Part shown: positions 1-11,483 of the stretch, piece by piece
Layout of the letters: each line of letters opens with the position of its first letter
Numbering within the stretch: the first letter of the stretch is position 1
Origin: Dugong dugon
Lineage: Eukaryota > Chordata > Mammalia > Sirenia > Dugongidae
DNA length: 64,000 bases
Assembly: GCA_030035585.1 (NCBI GenBank)
Contig: CM057481.1
Coordinates: forward strand, 7,465,128-7,529,127
Reading direction: 5' to 3'
Program-made: the position numbers and the translations under genes
Notes under the pieces: generated by a model
Databases searched by the model: none
What the model saw: only the letters and a program-made list of their open reading frames with translations
What the model was told of the DNA's origin: nothing

Positions 1-329
1 CAAATGGTCGCCTACAAGTTAGTCACCACCAAGGACAAGACACAAGACATTCTATTCTTAAAATATCCCCTAAAGTATGACTCTAATTTTTTTTTTTTGT
101 TTTGCCTGTGCAAAAAGCAAACAGGCTCTGAAATCAGTAAGTACATTTGTCTAAGAACACTCATGGAATCATTCAATAAAAAGGATGGTCTTCATTCTCT
201 CTCTAGGGCAGAGTTCATCCGAATAGTTGTCATGATGATATCAGCAGACACATATGTCCACCCACTATTACATGAGACTGTGTACTCCTTATTTCAGTAA
301 GGAAGTCCTAACAGCTTCCATCTTGGGGA
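1..329. other. unassigned sequence
   Basis: AT-rich sequence with a short T run near 90-99. An open frame at 4-300 has no recognisable domain, and I see no repeat that I can name. Confidence 0.4.
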
Positions 330-475
330 CACATACTGTGTTCTAGGCGTCTTCTATGTCTTATTTCTGTTTCTCACAACAGTCTCACAAGGTTGTTTTT
401 ACAGCAAGGAAATAGATTTTTGAGCAGTTTAGCAACTTGTCCCAGCCCAGTAGCCAAGTGGTAGACACTATAAAA
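330..475 (-). repeat. MIR SINE fragment
   Basis: Antisense MIR-like order: a stretch like TGTGTTCTAGGCG, then CTCACAACAGTCTCACAAGG, then a diverged core ending in AGCAACTTGTCCCAGCCCAG. It is an old mammal-wide tRNA-derived SINE. Edges are approximate. Confidence 0.6.
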
Positions 476-624
476 GATTAACCCCCCACAGATGCCAGTG
501 TTGTGCCAGAAATTGTGCTAACGGAGTTATGAATGTAACCGTGGGGGCAGGAAGCAATCCTAGACCAGGACAGAGACATCTTTTGAATATGTTCACCCTT
601 TACCCTCTTCTTATAGCTTAGTCA

Positions 625-800
625 GGAGCCCTGATGGCAGACTGGTTCAAGCAGTCAGCTGCTAACCACAAGGCTGGCAGATCAAACCCACCAGCCACTC
701 CACGGGAGAAAGATATATCCGCTTCTGAAAAGATTTACAGCCTTGGAGACCCAATAGGTTGGGATTGACTTGATGGCAGTGGGTTTGGTTTGGTTTTTGG
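625..800 (+). repeat. AfroSINE copy
   Basis: tRNA-derived SINE starting GGAGCCCTGATGGCAG and ending in TTGATGGCAGTGGGTTTGG with a GGTTTGG-type tail. Related 13-bp flanks (612-624 and 801-813, 10 of 13 identical) look like an old target-site duplication. Confidence 0.85.
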
Positions 801-839
801 TATAGTCCAGTCAGGTGTGTCATCTTGGGGAAGTGGGGG

Positions 840-1305
840 AAGGTGATCATCAGTGCCCTTGCAGGGGAGGGTAAGAGTCACGGTGGGTTCTGGGTCAGGT
901 CAAGCTCTTTCAGATTCTGTGCCTTTTCTGTGAATAGGCCATGGCTTATGGAACTCTGACTGGGGATTCACACTCAACAACCCTGGCCCCAAGGAAGGTG
1001 GGAAAATGGACTTTGCTGTACAAACAAAAAAATTGCTTATCAGCATAGAGAGTTCTATGTTGTGAAGTTCTAACCAATAATGGGAAAAACAGCAACTAGA
1101 ACCCAGTCTGCAAGGAGAATGGGCTGGCTTTCTTTCGTATGTCTGATTTCATACCTTCACTGCAATTTCCAGCATGAAAATGGATTAATTCTGAGGTGCT
1201 TTCGATTCTAATTAAACATTTTCTCTCTGTGGTGGTGTCAGGATTGTAAAACACCTAATACAGCAGTTAATGATAACATCACAGGCTGCTTTAACCTTCA
1301 CAATG
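840..1305. other. unassigned sequence
   Basis: Between a SINE and a solo LTR. I see no gene and no repeat that I can name. Confidence 0.4.
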
Positions 1306-1310
1306 ATCTG

Positions 1311-1773
1311 TGTCATGGATTACATCCCCCAAAAAATGTGTGTATTTGGCTGGACCATGATTCCTGGTATTGTGTGATTTATGTTGTAAATCTTGCCTCT
1401 GTGATGTTAATGAGGGAGGATGGGTGGCAGTTGTGTTAGTAAGGCAGGACTCAGTCTACAAGATTGGATTATGTCCTGAGGCAATCTCTTGAGATATAAA
1501 AGAGAGAAGTGAGCAGAGACGGGGGACCTTATACCACCAAGATAGCAGTGCCAGGAGCAGAACGCATCCTTTGGACCTGGGGTCCCTGCGGGGAGAAGCT
1601 CCTAGTCCGGGGGAACACTGTAGAGAAGAAGGCCGACCGAGAAAAAGCCTTCACCTGGAGCTGACGCCCTGAATTTGGACTTTCAGCCTACTGTACTGTG
1701 AGGAAATAAACTTGTTTGTTAAAACTATCCACTTGTGGTATTTCTGTTATAGCAGCACTAGATAACTAAGACA
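1311..1773 (+). mobile_element. solo LTR, MaLR-like, perfect TSD
   Basis: The element begins TGTCATGGATTACATCCCCC and ends GATAACTAAGACA, so it has the TG...CA ends of an LTR. It is flanked by a perfect 5-bp duplication, ATCTG (1306-1310 and 1774-1778). It contains GAGATATAAAAGAGAG, a likely old TATA region, and an AATAAA-like signal near the 3' end. No internal retroviral sequence is present, so this is a recombination product (solo LTR). It is the same family as the antisense copy at 18035-18545 but lacks a segment of roughly 45 bp present there. The family name is an inference from the general MST/MLT-like layout. Confidence 0.8.
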
Positions 1774-1779
1774 ATCTGT

Positions 1780-2150
1780 TTCCAGAGGCTGACCCTCTCC
1801 CAGCTCTCACTTCCAGGTTAGCCATGCTTAGACCAGGGCAGGGGATGGACTGGTCTGCAAACAAAGCTGGGGAAGACTGAAGAGGTCAGAAGACCGAGTG
1901 ATGGCTGAAGTATGGGCGAGGCACCATGTGCATGGACTATTCTTGTATTAATGATCGATTTTGCAGCTACTAGATGATTCTTCCTGGTGTCAGCTCATGC
2001 CAAAGAAGAACAGAATTTTCCTAGATCTTAGAGGAAGCCACAGCAGATGTCTCAGCAGAACTTTAAAAGGAAAAAAAAATAGGTGAATTTTCCATTTACT
2101 GCATTTACTGCTTTGTCTGTGGAGGTGGGAGTAGGGGATACACTAGCGAT
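1780..2150. other. unassigned sequence
   Basis: Unique-looking sequence with an A run at 2070-2078. No gene or clear repeat seen. Confidence 0.35.
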
Positions 2151-2154
2151 GATA

Positions 2155-2345
2155 AGAGCAGTTAACTGGGCTGTGCTAATGGACTTACCAGAGGTTATCT
2201 AACTTACCCTTCACAAGTCTGTGAAGCTGGTGTTGGTATACATATTTTGTAGAAAAGGAATGGAGGCTCAGAAAGGTTAAAAAAAAACTTGTCTGTAGCC
2301 AGGGAGGTGGACTCTCAACTAAAGACCTTCTGACTCCATAGCTTG
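2155..2345 (-). repeat. MIR-like fragment
   Basis: Antisense MIR-type order: TTATCTAACTTACCCTTCAC, then a diverged GGAATGGAGGCTCAGAAAGG block followed by GTTAA and an A run. Diverged, with approximate edges. Confidence 0.5.
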
Positions 2346-2759
2346 TCTCTTAACAAAAGCTCTGTGGGTGGTATGGACTCGATTACTCATCACCTAAGGA
2401 TACAACAAGGGTCCCTGAAACCGGCCCACATCTTTGCCAGCATATGACCTCTTTCTACAACCGCACACCTGGAAGGATCCTGGCCCACACTGATAGCTCC
2501 TGTCCTTCCTTACTGCGTTCCACTAACTGCAAGGACAAAGCCTTCAAAGAGCATCAAAGCCTCTATGGTAGGTACCAGCAAAGGGGAAACGACCCCTCTG
2601 GAGTGGCAGGTTAAGGACAGTGGTTGGATTCCCAGATAGGTCAATTGCTTCATTTATTCTATTAAGGAGCTTTGGGTAGATGCTGATAGTCATGGTGGGG
2701 GGTGATGGTTAGGATTTGAGGGGTGTCACTGAGTGATTTTAAGCAGGAGAGTGTGGAAG

Positions 2760-3216
2760 TGTGGTAGGCTGAATAATGGTCCCCAAAGATATCCAGATCC
2801 TAATCCACGAAGCCTACGAATGTTACTTTTTGTGGCTCTATAAAAGGTATTTTGTACCCGAGATTAAATTTAGACTCTTGACATGAGGAGATTATCCTGG
2901 ATTATCTGGGTGGGCCCGATGTGATCACAAGGGCCCTTAAGAGGGAGACAGCCCGAGTCTGGCTACAGAGGTAGGAAACCTGACAATGGAAGCAAGAAGT
3001 TGGAGTGATGCAAGGAGGGACTCATGAGCCGAGGAATGCGGGGGCCTCTAAAGTTAGAGTCTCCAGGAGGAGCCAGCCCTGCCAACACCTAGACTTTATC
3101 CCAGTAAAACTGATTTTGGACTCCTGGCCCCCAGAGCTGTAGGAGAACCCATCTGTGTTGTTTCAAGTGACCAAATCCTTGGTCATCTGTCGCAGCAGAC
3201 GTAGGAAACACACACA
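2760..3216 (+). mobile_element. solo LTR, MaLR-like, perfect TSD
   Basis: Begins TGTGGTAGGCTGAATAATGG and ends in a CACA run, with a perfect 5-bp duplication GGAAG on both sides (2755-2759 and 3217-3221). Internal landmarks such as GGAGATTATCCTGGATTATC and GGGTGGGCCCGATGTGATCA are those of a widespread mammalian LTR. No internal proviral DNA remains. It is a different subfamily from the copy at 1311-1773. Confidence 0.8.
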
Positions 3217-3299
3217 GGAAGTAATGCATAAAGAGTCTACGTTAGAAAGATCACATATAGCCTGATTAAGGAATGGCAGTGAGAAGGACAGCTACTTCT

Positions 3300-3525
3300 A
3301 TTTCTCAGGTATTTATTAAATGCCAAGCACCTTGCCTTGATACATGCTTTACGTATATTAACTCATTTAATCCTCTTTAAAAAGTCTGAGTTAGGCGCTA
3401 CTATTACTATTCTTATTTACAGATAAGGAAACTGAGGCACTATGCAGGGAACTCACTTGCCAAAAATCACCCAGATGTGGCAGAGATTGAACTAGAAGCT
3501 CACTTACTCTAAAGCCAAAGCCAGC
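3300..3525 (-). repeat. MIR SINE
   Basis: Antisense MIR with good landmarks: TATTTATTAAATGCCAAGCA, ATTAACTCATTTAATCCTC and GATAAGGAAACTGAGGCAC. Confidence 0.75.
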
Positions 3526-3529
3526 TGTG

Positions 3530-4675
3530 TCCTGGTAAACGCTTAACAACTGGCTTTTGAGGAGGGGATAGGAGACAGAGAAGGGAGGGAAATGTCAGCA
3601 GCAGCCTTGGTCTGTATGGCTTGCCAATTTCTATGGTGTAAATACTCCCACCGTGGTCAATTTCAAGCTACAAATATGCTGTCAACTGGCTTGCAAAATT
3701 CCTGAAAATTTAGCCAGTTCTAGCCCACCACTGTCAGGGAGAAGCCCTTCATCTTACCTACCATGAGGCAAAGCCATCCCCAAGAAGGGTGGAGCAGGTG
3801 GGGCACAGATATCACTGGGCTGCAGATGTTCTTGTAACAGATTTGCTGTCAGGTATGAACTGGTCAATCCCCGTTATCTACAAAGAAGATACTAGTGTTG
3901 TGCAAAGGGCCCAGCACTAATGAGGTACTGAGAGACAGGCTTTAAACCCAGCCCCCTATCACCTGTGACCTGTTTCGGAACACCGAGACCCTACAAGACA
4001 TGGGCCCAAACGTTTGCTGCTTTAAGGATTTTTAAGACTTTTCCTTCTGTTTTATCCTGCCTCTAAAATCACTGGGCAAACAAAGTTTGTCCACTTCACA
4101 CGCATCATCTCAGGTAAGTGTACCACTGGATAATATAATTGGATATTGCTAGATAATACTACTAACAGTTTGTTTTTAATGTGGAAACTTACAGAAGGAT
4201 TTTTTAAAGTATACTTTGGGAGAAGGGAACACCTCTCAGAAACTTCATTTCCTACCTTGGTCTATACTTTACTTCCCCTAATTTTTTCTGAGGGGACCCC
4301 TGTTGCCCCGGCCATTTATAAGAAACACAAGAGCTATTTATATTCACAGAGTGGCTTGTTACTAGTTAGGAAACTTTTGTTCATCCCTTTGATGGGGACC
4401 TGACAACGTGACATGCAGCTTTGTGCCATTTCCTGCCAGCAGTAGGTAGGCTGGTTAATGAACGATCTGCACACCCACACTTGCTCTCTTACCCACCTTC
4501 TCATGACCTCCTGACTTCAAGAAGCCTCCAGCTGACAGCAACCAACTCGATTAACTATAGATCCTCATTTAATTGAAGCAGAGGCTCTCAGCTTTCTCAT
4601 ACTTGAGGGCCATATACTTTTTTTTAACACTGATTTTTAAAAATAACTAATCAATAATGTTTTTAAATAAAATTT
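3530..4675. other. unassigned sequence
   Basis: About 1.1 kb without a recognisable gene or repeat. An open frame at 4146-4403 is AT-rich and has no known motif. A T-rich patch lies at 4615-4680. Confidence 0.35.
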
Positions 4676-4679
4676 GATC

Positions 4680-4890
4680 TGGGAAGGCAGCAGAGTCTAG
4701 TGGTAAGTCAGGCTTTGGTATCAGTTGGTCTGGCTTTGAGTCCTGGCTCCCTTACGTAACAGCATGTAATCTTAGGTCAGGTCCTTAGCCTCTTCGGGTC
4801 TCACCTCTTTAGCTGTAAAATGGGGATTAAAAATCCCAGATCACTGGGATGTTGTGAGGATTTAAATGAATGAGTCTAGTTAAGAGTTTA
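4680..4890 (+). repeat. MIR SINE
   Basis: Sense MIR: GCAGAGTCTAGTGGTAAGTC head, AGCTGTAAAATGGGGATTAA core and GTTGTGAGGATTTAAATGA tail. Confidence 0.8.
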
Positions 4891-4916
4891 ATATAGTTAC
4901 TCCTGTCATATAACAA

Positions 4917-5108
4917 GGAGCCCTGGTGGTGCAGTGGCTAAAGCAGTCGACTGCTAACCAAAAGGTCAGTGATTTGAAATCACCAGTGGCTCTGCGGAAG
5001 AAAGATGTGTCTGTCTGCTTCCGTAGAGATTTACAGACTCAGAAACCCTATGGGGTTGCTATGAGTTGGAATCAATTTGATGGCAGTGGGTTTGGTTTGG
5101 TTTTTTGG
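4917..5108 (+). repeat. AfroSINE copy with TSD
   Basis: Starts GGAGCCCTGGTGGTGCAGTG, with a box A-like TGGTGCAGTGG, and ends in the GGTTTGGTTTTTTGG tail. Flanks GTCATATAA before and after form a probable 9-bp target-site duplication. The box B equivalent is eroded. Confidence 0.9.
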
Positions 5109-5144
5109 TCATATAATATTAATAGTTACTATTAGAACCCATAG

Positions 5145-5322
5145 GCTGTTGTTAGATGACATCGAGTTGATACTTACTCATAGTGACCCTAGATGACAGA
5201 GTAGAACGTCCCAGAGTAGATTGCCAGGTCTTTCTCCCACACAGCCACTGGGGAGGCGGGGTTTGAACCGCCAATCTTTTGGTTGGTAGCCAAGCGCTTA
5301 ACCATTGCATCACCAGGGCTCC
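5145..5322 (-). repeat. AfroSINE with RTE-type 3' tail
   Basis: Antisense copy. Its 5' end is at the right (ACCAGGGCTCC reversed). On the left its 3' end reads, in sense orientation, like ATCAACTCGATGTCATCTAA then CAACAG. That is the RTE-like CACCTAACAACA tail rather than the GGTTTGG tail of the neighbouring copy. Confidence 0.85.
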
Positions 5323-5329
5323 ATTAACA

Positions 5330-6540
5330 TATACACTAGCCAAATTTAATTTTTGACTTAAAATAATGCTTAGTGGGCGCAAGTGTTTGAAGACCCTAGC
5401 CCAGGAGCCCATGACCTGGGGATCACTGGGAGAGAGTATATACCCACCACACTCCCATCACTCAAAATCACACATCCATAATTCCAGATGCTCCTAGGCC
5501 AACCAAGGGGTTATTTTGCTTCATTTTCAACTAATATTTGGTAGGCTGGTTTCTAAGGGTGCATTTTAAAACATGTAAATAGAACCCACCCTTCCCCATG
5601 ACAAGAAAATGTGTATTTTAAAAGCCTTGTCTGAAATGAGACGTCAGAATACCAAGCTTGTTTCTTATTAGATATAGCTTCAGGAAGTGGTTGAAGTGAA
5701 TAATTTGCATTTAAATGGAAAGATTAATGACTAATACACAAAGCCTATGTTTAGTCACCATTTCCATAACAAAAATAATTTGTATTTTTATACAGATCAT
5801 TCACCTTAAGTCAGCAACCAAAAATGATATGTGTAGTATTTTATAAAAACAATTTTTGTGCCATATTTCTCAGTTATAAATACTTCTGAGGCTGCTGGTT
5901 TCACACTGTTACTTGGGAATGATGTAAATGTTGGTACAGTAATTTGGGTGTAAATAGATAAGAGAACGTGTGACTCTCACCTCACTGAAATACCTCAAAT
6001 TAAAGGGAAAGAATCCTTTAGAAACAGCAAATCTGGACTAAGGATAATTTGCTCCCCATTTCAATCTTAGTTGCTGAAAAAATAATCCTACCTCCCCTCT
6101 TCTGGGGGACTGTAGTGGTGAAAACACAAAGGGAATATATCTGCCTCCAGACTAAAGTGTTTGCAGAAGGAATGTTCTGCAAAACAGATGTTCTTCCAAC
6201 TACTCCACTCCCCAGCAGCCCCTTCAATGGCACATTCATTTCCTGTCAATGGAGATAACGCACTTTGGTTTACCAACTGGCAGATTCAGAGTCATCTTAC
6301 TTATTCTAAACTGTTCTTCAGAACAAACTCCTTATCCACTACCACCATTATTCCATGTCCAGGGCACATCATACACAGGAATACAGAGGATGCTCAGTGG
6401 ATCTGGAACTTCTTTCCTAATTCTTGACCAGTGGAACAGCAAGTTGGCCAACTTTGACTTAGGGAAGGGCATTGAGCTGTATTTGTTCTCTTTCTGTGGC
6501 TTTTGGCTCAATGTTGAGCAAATGTTGAAATTTTATTTAC
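5330..6540. other. AT-rich unique sequence
   Basis: 5690-5990 is AT-rich and free of obvious repeats, with ATTTGCATTTAAAT and several TAAT-type motifs; it could be a conserved non-coding element. 6018-6545 has open frames on both strands with no recognisable domain. No exon call is possible. Confidence 0.35.
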
Positions 6541-7980
6541 GTTAGTGGGGGAATTACAATGAAATGAAAAATTTGCATTAAGCAATCTTTCTCAGTGGGG
6601 GTCAGCCAATAACAGAATTGGCAATGTGGACACCACCAGACAATTATAAAGTTACTCGTTGGTATTATGTCATCCTCTGGGCCCTGATAATTCATGTAGC
6701 TTTTCAAACATTTTCCTTCTCTCCATCTTTCTTTTTCTTCCTTACCAACCTTCTGTCCTCCCCTCTGGAAGCAATAAGAACAGATTACATTTAGCAAACA
6801 AGACAATGATAAAATATTGGAAATCAGAAAGAATAAAGAGTTATTTGATCTGGTTGGTTCGTTCTTTGCCCTCAAAGACTTGAATTTGGTGTCCTGTTTA
6901 AAAATAACACCACCTTCTTGACAAATTGGCACCACTGCTCTTTACTGATCTCTTCCAATTGCTGACCAATAAAATTAATGTCACATCCTTTGCCATTAGA
7001 GGACAGGGTAAAATGCAAAGAAAAGCACTTCGTCCAGAAAAGCATGCCAATAGCCAGTCCTATTGGGCTTAAAATTTTGTAGCCTCTGAGGTCCCTGATT
7101 TGCGCCAATAATGAATGAATCAGAAAAGGTAGTGGATTTGGTGTGTGTGGCAGTAATAGTGGAGTTTCCTCTGTTGGAGTTTGGGCTGGATCCTTAGCAG
7201 AAAACCTTGGTTGTGTTGGGGAATTCTAGTTCAGAACAGTCTCTGCAACGCAAACCAGTGCCAGGCTATCTCTGATGAGAAAGTCTAGCCTGTATTATTA
7301 TACTCGCAGTGCCAGGGCTGACCTGCAAGAAGAAAGCGGGCACCCAGTTAAGGTTAATTAAAAATATATATAATGACTTACATTTCTGTTAGATATGACT
7401 TTACCTGGATGTGAAGAAAAAAACCCTAAGAATCCATGGATAATGGGCATTCCAGTCTTAGCCAGCTACTGCATGCACTGCTCTTCTATGTAATGATCCC
7501 TGGTGTATAATAGAAAAAGATGTGGTCCAGTAGCTAATGAAACCAGAACAGTACAGAAAACACATAGACTTTGATTTAGTGTCCCTCTGTTGCATTCCGA
7601 TTCTTATCCAAAAGACCTTTTAATTGGAGCACTCTCAGGTGGGAATTTGCCCGCCTTTTCAATAACACATGGATAATAGGAAAAAGGAAAACGATCTCTG
7701 TGTTTCTTACCAGCACTCAATTCACTAATCATCCTCCCCAAATTCAGCTCAGGCTTCTGACCGAGTTCACTTCATCTTCATCAGCATTGCCATTTTCTAG
7801 CTCATATTTCAAAGAGCAATTGGAAAGTAGATATTTAATCAGAAAAGTCTGGGATTCATTTTTCGGACATCCAGTCTGTCTTCGGAGGATTCGAGACAAA
7901 CAGAATTGCTCTTGACTGCAAAAACAACTGAAGTCTGTGTCCTTGAGAGACGCGGGCGCCCGGTGGAAAAGGCATATAGG
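6541..7980. other. unassigned sequence
   Basis: Open frames of 60-132 codons overlap on both strands, with no conserved motif. An AT-rich stretch lies at 7350-7385. Possible diverged repeats are too weak to name. Confidence 0.3.
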
Positions 7981-7984
7981 CTTT

Positions 7985-8165
7985 AGCGGCAGCCAGACCT
8001 AGCGCAGATCCCAACTCCACCATTGATTAGACATGCGATCTTGGGTAACTTGTTGAACTCCTCAATGCCTTAGTTTTCTCACCTGCAGAAGGGGTTAACT
8101 CTCGACAATGCCTATTTACTAAGGCTGTTGAAGGCGTTGATCCTAATGCAAATGAGGAAAACCTA
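7985..8165 (+). repeat. MIR SINE
   Basis: Sense MIR: GATCTTGGGTAACTTGTTGA, then TTAGTTTTCTCACCTGCAGA, then GGCTGTTGAAGG. Confidence 0.65.
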
Positions 8166-8224
8166 ACTTGAGCTAACTTAGGCAAAAGGAAGATTCTCTC
8201 CCAAGAATTAAATGGAGGTCCCAC

Positions 8225-9000
8225 AGGAATAGGGTTATCTGTGGACTTTATTGTCTAAACCAGTGAGCGGAGCACTATTATAATTACACAGGGCAAACCA
8301 GATAGTGCTGTCACTCTAGACAGAAACCAAGACCAGGAACGCAGCCAGGCCTCAGGAAAGATTGAGACTGGGCACTGCAAGTCCTCCAGGCACGCACACA
8401 GGAAATCACCCCATCTCCTGTCTCTGCTTCTCTCTGTGAATCTACATCATATCTCCCTCTCCTCGTACATTGCCTTGTCTTCCTCCAGGCTGCATGGCAG
8501 AAGATGACTTCACTGGGTTCCTGAGTATAGCCACTACATGTCTACCCACATGGAGACCAATCTCTGTCATTATCTGCTGGTCTCAATTCAAAATTTAGAG
8601 GGAATGTATTTTGACTGGTCCAGCCTAGCAAGGATGGTACCCAAGCTTGGTCTGCTCTGACGAGGCTGGGGCAAAGGCTCACACTGTACAATATGGCTGT
8701 TGTGGTTGGGTCTACACTCCTTGGGACAGTGAGGTCAGTTAAAGGGTCACTGATGACCAGGAAAGATACCACAAGAAGCACCCACTGCAAGAGTAAGAAA
8801 AACATATGTGGGAAGCCAACACAGTAGCTGGTAGGGAGTAGGCATTGAGTAAAAGATAGCTAGAAGGTCCTGATCAATGAGAGAGGTTTTCTAGGTAGAT
8901 TAAAATTAGCCTTCCATTTTTTTTATCTACATAAGCCACTTACTTTCTGAATAGGATAATGTAATTAGTAATCTGAATGTGCAAATTTTCACCACTGAGA
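8225..9000. other. unassigned sequence
   Basis: About 0.8 kb of mixed composition. No gene, RNA or nameable repeat seen. Confidence 0.35.
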
Positions 9001-9004
9001 TATT

Positions 9005-9470
9005 TGTTTTTAATTTTATTGTAGCGATGTATATATAAAATTTGTCATTTTAACCATTTTTAAGTATAGAAATTCAGTGGCATTAATTACATTTACAATG
9101 TTGTGCAAACTTCATCATTATTTACACAAGTTTGTCATCACGCCCAAACAAAACTCTGTACCCAGTAAGCAGAAACTCCCCATTGCCTTCTTTCCCCAGA
9201 CCCTGGTAACCTCTGTCTCTGTGCATTTGCCTATTATAGACATGTCATATAAGTGGGATCATACAAAATTTGTCTTTTTGGGTCTGGCTCGTTTCACTCA
9301 GCATAACGTTTTCAAGGTTCATCCACATCATAGCATGTTTCAGAACTTCATCCCTTTCTAATGGCTGGACAATATTCCATTAAATGTATATACCACATTT
9401 TGGTTTATCTTCATCTGCTGATGGACATTTGAGTTGCTTCCACCTTTGGCAAGTGTGAATTGAATTGACC
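9005..9470 (-). repeat. old L1 3' fragment, antisense
   Basis: Antisense to L1 ORF2-end and 3' UTR sequence. It contains the reverse complement of the TGGTATATCCACACAATGG landmark of the full L1 in this window (here ATTCCATTAAATGTATATAC), and TTCATCCACATCATAGCATG. A similar fragment lies at 45915-46205. Confidence 0.7.
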
Positions 9471-9479
9471 ATTTTACCA

Positions 9480-10530
9480 CCGAGATCTCGACACTCATAA
9501 AGGAAGTCTATTTAACTCCCCAAACCTAGAGAGTTAAAAGTGTGGACTTCTGCTGTGTTCTAGACCAGATACACAGAGGCTGCTTTTGCCCATCCTGGAG
9601 AGTAGCGCATGTCTCCTTGTCACCGCCCTGGATAACATTTGGGGCTTCATGGTTCTTGTCCCAGGAGACATCTTATTTCAGACACAAAATGACTCAACCC
9701 AGATTCTTTCTTATTAGAGGCACCTAGGTATCATGCATGTGAAGGAAAAGAAAAATCCAGAAGTAACACTGCAGAGCATCCTAGTTGAGGAGTGGGTTGT
9801 TAGGCCTGGTGCAAGCCTTCTGGTCTTCCATGAGTTGGTTTATAATGACATACTAATAGTGTCGCTTGATGATGGAGGGAGCTAATGGTCTGTCTGACCA
9901 CTAAGGAATCCCGTGTGGGGCTGTGTTCTCAGGAACCTAGAGGCTCTTTCATCAACTGTATGTTCTCAGGAATCACTGGGCTGCTTTTCCAGAAAAAAAA
10001 ATAGCAGCCCTGGGCGGGAGAAAAAGACACTAACTGGGCATTTTTCTTTCATCAGTTATGACTTCAAACCAGAGCAATGACCCAGCTTCTCAACAAGTAC
10101 TTCTCAGATGCTCCATTGAAAGTCCACTTTGATATAATTTCTCCCTTCTCTGTTCATTTCTCTTCTTCCTTAAGGCTCTTCCTAACTTCTGCCAGTGAAT
10201 TCCTCTCTGCCCCATCTCCCCCCTCTAATACTCATTTTTCATAATCAAGGATCATGGGGAATATTGCTTTCTTTTCTGCTTTGTTCCCCCAACATTCAGC
10301 AACATGCTTACAAGTCTCCATAGCCAAATGTGAAATTGGAAGTTTCGACTGAGGACCAAGATATGAGAAAGATCAGATTCCAAAGGAGGTGTTACAGGCT
10401 ACATGCAAAATTTTCAAAGGAAATGTCTAGAAAGTTGTTTCCTGAATTTTGAATCCCTTACCTATGATGGAAATATAAAAGGACTAGGTAGTTAGAAAAT
10501 AGAGAGTTTTTTGTTGGTTTTTAATTTTAA
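9480..10530. other. unassigned sequence
   Basis: About 1 kb with no gene or clear repeat. Short open frames lack motifs. Confidence 0.35.
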
Positions 10531-10536
10531 GAGAGA

Positions 10537-10707
10537 GGAGTCCCTAGGTGGTGTAGCTGCTAATTGAAAGACTGGTGGTTTGAATCCAACCAAATGTGCC
10601 TCAAAAGAAAGGCCTGATGATCTACTCCCAAAATTCAGCACAGTTCTACTCTGACACACTGAGGTCACCATGAGCTGGAGTTGACTCGATGGCAACTGGT
10701 TCTTTGG
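10537..10707 (+). repeat. AfroSINE copy, second subtype
   Basis: Starts GGAGTCCCTAGGTGG. Its middle differs from the main subtype (CAAAAGAAAGGCCTGATGAT, CAGTTCTACTCTGACACAC), and it ends GACTCGATGGCAACTGGTT. The ACTGGTT tail is shared with the copies at 40902 and 58757. Confidence 0.8.
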
Positions 10708-10709
10708 AG

Positions 10710-11475
10710 AGTGTTGTTTGTTGGTGTGCCTTAAGTCCCCAATACCACCACCCTCTCATGGAGGGAGGATGAGGCTCAGGTCTAGCAGAAGGGCTTCAGT
10801 GGAGAATCTGCCTTGCGTTTGCTTCAGCCAAGTGACACAGTAGGCAGAGATTTGACTCCTGCCTGAGAAATTCGAGTAGGTAGGGGTTAAATACAGATGG
10901 TAGCGTTGAGATTGACCTCCATTCCCAGAATATGAGAGGTGAATGACGTGTGAATCTTTTTCAGGACCCAGATGTGGATTACGTGGTAGGGGTTGGGTGT
11001 CGGGGGTCAACCTGACCCAGAGTCATTTTAACTCCTGCCTGGAAAGGCAAAAAAAGTCCAACAGAGAAGGCTGTGGAGAAAGGACTGCAAATAATGAGGG
11101 GCTGCAGCAGAAGTGGGAGCCCGAGGAATGGTATGCATTGTTGTCATGAGGGGCCCAGCTGAGGCCAAGGCCTTCACAGGAGAGAGACTCAGCTTTAAAA
11201 ATGCCAGACGCGAGCATCACCAAGCTGTCCCATCATGGTGATAGCCAGGTGAGAACCACTGCTTCTCTTACCCCCATTCCACCTCCCTTCCCAGGCTCCA
11301 ACCCTAAGGGGATACTAATGGTAACAACTTGCCGGAAGGCAGAGAAGGCAAGAAATTAGAATCCTGCTATCTCTCTCTCTCCTTCCCCAGACTACAGCCT
11401 TGAATGGAGTGGCAACTTGTGACTACTACCTGGGACGGAAAAATTTAAATAGCTATACTGAGGTTGTGTTTGTGA
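10710..11475. other. unassigned sequence
   Basis: Overlapping short open frames, none with a recognisable domain. No nameable repeat. Confidence 0.35.
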
Positions 11476-11483
11476 TTTTAAAG

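Noticed and set aside
1311-1773. Complete endogenous retrovirus
   Set aside because: Only single LTRs are present. No gag, pol or env-like coding sequence was seen between or beside them.
6249-6545. Overlapping open frames on both strands at 6018-6935
   Set aside because: No recognisable domain, no splice context that could be supported, and overlapping frames on both strands are expected in such DNA.
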